A stretch of DNA of 64,000 nucleotides from Pogostemon cablin (taxonomy: Eukaryota > Streptophyta > Magnoliopsida > Lamiales > Lamiaceae). Of this stretch, positions 60,501 to 64,000 are shown piece after piece. The stretch spans positions 13,323,117-13,387,116 of the forward strand of contig CM043009.1 of assembly GCA_023678885.1 (NCBI GenBank). Reading direction: 5' to 3'. Below the pieces are notes generated by a model. The model was not told where the DNA came from. It was given only the letters and a program-made list of their open reading frames with translations, and made no database searches. The position numbers were made by a program, and so were the translations under genes. Numbering within the stretch: the stretch's first letter is position 1; every line of letters starts with the position of its first letter.

Positions 60501-60883
60501 TTGAAACGATAGTTGTGAGTTCATATGAGGAATTGTTGAAATCAGAGGAAAATGATAACTCAAAACTCGTGAACTGTAACAAAGAGTTGAAATTGGCAGA
60601 AAACTGTGCCAGTTTTGATGAGTTAAATTGTGATGAGAGAAAGCAGGAGGGATTAGATGGTGATGAGAAGGGCCACATTTTGGTTGACATTGAGCGCGTG
60701 TTTGAGGCTGGCTCTGTATTTGTAGAATATAGAAGAGTGCTAGCTGCTTGTATGGCAGCACACTGTCTACATGGACGAACATTTGATGGTCGCGTTGTGA
60801 CTGTAGAATATGTTGGTCATGATCTGTACAAGACCAGGTTTCGTGGGCAACAGAGAGTAGAAAGAATGCTGATAGACGAATGA
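54568..60883 (+). CDS. U2AF large-subunit-like splicing factor (nine coding exons, about 1018 aa)
   Basis: Nuclear pre-mRNA splicing factor of the U2AF65 type, which binds the polypyrimidine tract and recruits U2 snRNP. Coding exons: 54568-56124, 56220-56357, 58178-58249, 58923-58964, 59061-59150, 59465-59569, 59661-59753, 59842-59921, 60004-60883. All introns are GT-AG and phase 0 except the last (phase 2), and the frame stays open throughout. Residues 1-470 are basic, with RS/RD-rich patches and an RRMAGWDLQP motif near 402 like the U2AF35-binding tryptophan ligand. RRM1 is about 476-562 (RLYVENL, ALLEFLTP), RRM2 about 589-667 (IFIGGI, CAFFEY). A UHM-like third domain runs from about 695 and ends with GSVFVEY and GRTFDGRVVTVEY. 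It is split by about 210 acidic residues. I chose the ATG at 54568: the open frame extends 51 codons upstream, but only from a TTG and through intron-like sequence. Usual U2AF65 is about 550-590 residues. Confidence 0.88.
56358..58177 (+). other. Long intron 3 of the U2AF-like gene
   Basis: 1.8 kb, AT-rich, donor GTAAGA and acceptor CATGCAG. Another AG (TGTAGCAG at about 58147) could give a longer exon. No element ends were recognised in it. Confidence 0.6.
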
Positions 60884-61340
60884 TACGACACCACTTTTGA
60901 TGCTGCTTAACTGAGCAAGATGTTCTTAAAGTGTCATAGTATTTGCTAGAATTGTTTTGTGAAGCCCTTTTGGAATCCAAAATGGTAACTTCTAAAAAAC
61001 CAAGTGAATTATGTTCATTAGTATGTTGTGTAAGCACTTTGGAAAATTTATATTATTGCAGTTTCTTGATAACTAAAATCAGATGGAAGGATGTAATTAC
61101 CTGACCTACTCATTGAAACTGGTTACTACACTTTCAATGGGCCATACTTTTTAAATTGCTTTTCGTGTGGGCAAACATGAGCCTATCGTACTATTTTCTT
61201 TAAAATGTACCCGACAGATTAATTATAAGCATTCACATAGGAGACTTACTGTGCCATTTAGAATTATACTCGTGTATTTTAATAAGGCAAAAACTTGTGT
61301 GTCTCCGGGACACACTGTGCCCCCATGGGAACACAACTCT
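60884..61340 (+). other. 3' untranslated and downstream DNA of the U2AF-like gene
   Basis: No gene. No canonical AATAAA is visible within the first 200 bases, so the poly(A) site is not placed. Confidence 0.4.
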
Positions 61341-61660
61341 CTCCCTTCATACTCCCTCCGTTCCACAACAATTCCACAAAAAGGGTTTCTTTTTTCAATT
61401 TTGGTCGTCCACCCAAAGGATCCTATTTTTTCTTTTTTGCACACATGAGACTCACTCATCCCCTCTAATACAATTAAAACATGGGGCCATACTCCCACTA
61501 ATACAACTACCCACTACACATTAAATAATAATACTCCTTAATCCACGTGCCAAAAAGCAAAAGCTACTCTTGCCGTGGGACGGAGGGAGTATTCTATTTA
61601 AACCTATGTATTGCTAGGGGTTTAAATTGTAAAGGGGCACGGTGTCCCCGGGGACACAAG
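61287..61660. repeat. Inverted repeat around a nested Stowaway MITE
   Basis: 61287-61324 (ACTTGTGTGTCTCCGGGACA...GTGCCCCC) is the inverse of 61634-61660 (GGGGCACGGTGTCCCCGGGG...). The right arm contains a perfect 16-bp palindrome, GTGTCCCCGGGGACAC (61642-61657). It is possibly the TIRs of another MITE family. Confidence 0.5.
61352..61589. mobile_element. Stowaway-type MITE
   Basis: CTCCCTCCGTTCCACAACAA to TTGCCGTGGGACGGAGGGAG, TA on each side. Confidence 0.88.
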
Positions 61661-61874
61661 AGCCTCACTCATTTAATAATCACAATACTGGGTTCAAAAT
61701 GTAAATCATATTGCCCCCCCTTCCAATCATATATGCTATATGTATTGCTAGATTGTTTAAATTAATGGGGACCACAATGTTTTTAAGGGTGTGGTCTCCT
61801 TTCCAATCTTGTATACATATGTATTGCTAGGGTATTTAAATTAAGGGGGACAACAAGATTTACAAGAGTTTCTG

Positions 61875-62034
61875 ATGTAAACTCGGTTTATAAGAAACTA
61901 ACTCCTTAATAATTGTATGAATGACAAGTGAAAAAGAAATGGCAGATTAAGTATATGTAAACTCGATTTACCCAAAACTAACTCCTTAATAATTGTATGA
62001 ATGATAAGTGAGAAAGAAATGGCAGATTAAATAT
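61875..62034. repeat. 80-bp tandem duplication
   Basis: Two copies (61875-61954 and 61955-62034) with a few substitutions. Both hold ACTAACTCCTTAATAATTG and GAAATGGCAGATTAA. The second copy abuts a Stowaway MITE. Confidence 0.88.
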
Positions 62035-62035
62035 A

Positions 62036-62261
62036 CTCCCTCCGTCCCAACTTAAAAGTCTCATTTGTTTTTGGCACGTGGATTAATGAGTATTATTATT
62101 TAATGTGTAGTGGGTAGTTGTATTAGTGGGTGTGGGGGCCCCATGTTTTAATTGTATTAGTGGGTGTGTGTGAGTCCCATGTGTCCAAAAAAGGAAATGA
62201 GACTCTTTAGGTGGGACGACCATAATAGTAAAATGACCATTTTAACTTGGGACGGAGGGAG
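62036..62261. mobile_element. Stowaway-type MITE
   Basis: CTCCCTCCGTCCCAACTTAA to TTAACTTGGGACGGAGGGAG, flanked by TA. The long paired ends look little diverged. Confidence 0.92.
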
Positions 62262-62402
62262 TAAGCAATAGCACACAAGATTTACAATTTCATGTATTTT
62301 TAAGGGCAATACTTGCGTGAAATCATTTCACATAAGATCGTTTTTATATTTTTTTAAATCACATTTTATTAGATTTATTATCATTTTTCAATAAAAATAT
62401 TA

Positions 62403-62603
62403 CTCCCTCCGTTCGCTTCTAAGGTGTCTATTTTATTATTTTTGGCGTCCGGTTTAGAAGTATTCATTTTCCCTATTTAGTAAAAAAGTATACAAGGCTC
62501 ATCACTTCCCTCTAATACAACTACACACTTTACATATAATAATAATATTTCTTAATCTACGTAAAAAAAGCAAACGTGACACCTCAGAACCGGACAAAGA
62601 GAG
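62403..62603. mobile_element. Stowaway-type MITE, decayed
   Basis: CTCCCTCCGTTCGCTTCTAA to ...CCTCAGAACCGGACAAAGAGAG, TA on each side. Confidence 0.75.
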
Positions 62604-62631
62604 TATAATTTTTTTATGGCAAAAACTTATA

Positions 62632-62904
62632 CTCCCTCCGTCCCAAATTCAAGTTCACATTTACTGTAGATACGGAGTTTAAGAAAAATCACTTTTTAAC
62701 TTACTTTTGAGGGTAGTATGGTATTTTTGGGTAATAAATAAATGATAAAGTATGCTATGTGTGTTAAAAAGGTGATGGCAAATTTGAAATTAAAGTAGGT
62801 TAGAGGGATATTAGTTTGTTGCTTTTTCCTTTTATAGAAGTGTGAAGTTGAATTTGGGACGGACCAAAACGGAAAGTGTGAAGTTGAAGTTGGGACGGAG
62901 GGAG
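62632..62904. mobile_element. Stowaway-type MITE
   Basis: CTCCCTCCGTCCCAAATTCA to AAGTTGGGACGGAGGGAG, TA on each side. A direct copy of the inner end lies at 62846-62870. Confidence 0.88.
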
Positions 62905-63049
62905 TATGAATTATTCTCACGGATCTCATTTCATGAGAAGATTCGTCCATGTCCAATTGAACTGCATGGCATGACTCATATATATTATGTGTTTCATTTG
63001 AATCAAATAATTATATCATACGGTGGTAAAACATAGTCTTTGCCATTGT

Positions 63050-63941
63050 AAGGATACTATTCTAAAAGTCGTTGAATATGCCATTTTTTTCAAGTTTTTA
63101 TTTATTTATTATTATTTAATAGAATCCTATAAAAAAAATGAAACTTTATATTATTAAATATTTTTAATATAAAGTAATAAAGATAAGAAGTGATAATATT
63201 TTAATAAAAGTGATAATTAATTGATGAAAAGTGACGATGATATAGTAAACTATTTCGTGAACATTTATAATATAAATAAAAAGTAACAACAATTCTTTTA
63301 GAAAAAGTGATAGAATTTTAATGAAAAGTAATAACAAATTTAAAAAAAGTGTAAAATAGTCTCACCACCCACATTAAATTATACCATTAACAATTTAAAG
63401 GACTGAAAAAATAATATTAATATTTTCAATAAAAATTAATTCGTATTAAGATAAAATGATAACGACCTAATTAAATGCTATTTTATACTCAATTAGTAAG
63501 ATACATAAAAAATGATAATATTTAAAATAAAAGTGAAAATTGTTAAAAAAAAACGTGATATCCGTCAAATTAGAATAATTTTATGGAAAAATTATAAGAC
63601 GAAAAGTAGTGACACTTTTAATAAAAATTGATAATCGATCAAAGAAAAAGTGATATCCCTCAATTGAAATTATTCATAAATAATTAATAAGATGAATAAA
63701 AAGTTATAACAGGTGATACTTAATTTATTAAAAATATTAAAAGTAATAACCATCATCCAACTGAATTATCTTATAAATAATTTAAAAAAGAAATAGAAAG
63801 TAATACTATTTTTAATAAAAAAAATTATATATGACCATGTAAAAGGAACATATCCAATTGAACCATTTAATTAACCGTTTAATATAAATTGTACAAAAAG
63901 TTATTAAACTTATAATAACAAAGGATACAGAACCAACTTAA
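63050..63941. other. Low-complexity AT-rich DNA
   Basis: No gene. Words such as AAAAGTGATAA recur here and on the other side of the gene at 51410-52200. Confidence 0.6.
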
Positions 63942-63949
63942 CTATAAAA

Positions 63950-64000
<51 letters not shown>
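63942..64000. repeat. Poly(A) then (AT)n microsatellite at the window end
   Basis: An A run followed by alternating AT to the last base. It may continue beyond the window. Confidence 0.95.

Overview
The window is eukaryotic nuclear DNA from a flowering plant, most likely a eudicot. It is AT-rich, holds Ty3/Gypsy elements of the Tat/Athila type primed by tRNA-Asp, Ty1/Copia elements primed by initiator tRNA-Met, and many Stowaway-type MITEs with CTCCCTCCGTCCCA ends, plus one intron-rich nuclear gene with plant-like splice sites. There are no bacterial-style operons. The species cannot be fixed from the sequence.

About 1-51372 is a nested cluster of LTR retrotransposons, which I resolved from LTR ends, target-site duplications (TSDs) and interrupted sequences. 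The outer host is an old Copia element, E (minus strand). E was hit in its leader by a Ty3 element, C (2514-32372), and in its LTR by a second member of the same family, D (34113-50779, plus strand). C carries Ty3 element B (4939-26956) in its 3' noncoding part. B carries Ty3 element A (10402-24254, TSD CTCGC) inside its gag. D carries a very young Copia element, F (41111-49498, TSD CCTAC), in its 3' LTR and a 426-bp fold-back element in its gag. The first 2.2 kb hold fragments: a B-type LTR, Copia pol in the opposite orientation, and a piece of a C/D-type LTR.

Only A still has protease, reverse transcriptase, RNase H and integrase, and these carry five in-frame stops and a frameshift. B keeps gag and a protease remnant. 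C and D keep gag plus a short remnant formed by the same internal deletion. F has degenerate gag-pol but LTRs that look identical. So most of the copies must have moved using enzymes supplied by other elements. Two repeat systems run across families: hairpins of GGTTCGACC-N9-GGTCGAACC in LTRs, gag and 3' noncoding DNA, and a 26-nt hairpin repeated in the 3' noncoding DNA of A, C and D.

About 51373-64000 is a gene-bearing segment. Its one host gene (5' exon near 53050, CDS 54568-60883, nine coding exons, about 1018 residues) encodes a U2AF large-subunit-like splicing factor: a basic, Arg/Ser-containing N-terminus, a tryptophan ligand motif, two RRMs and a C-terminal UHM split by a long acidic insertion. 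At least nine Stowaway-type MITEs lie in or around it (one inside E's LTR, one in intron 1), with a second MITE type just upstream of the promoter. The last kilobase is low-complexity AT-rich DNA ending in poly(A)/(AT)n.
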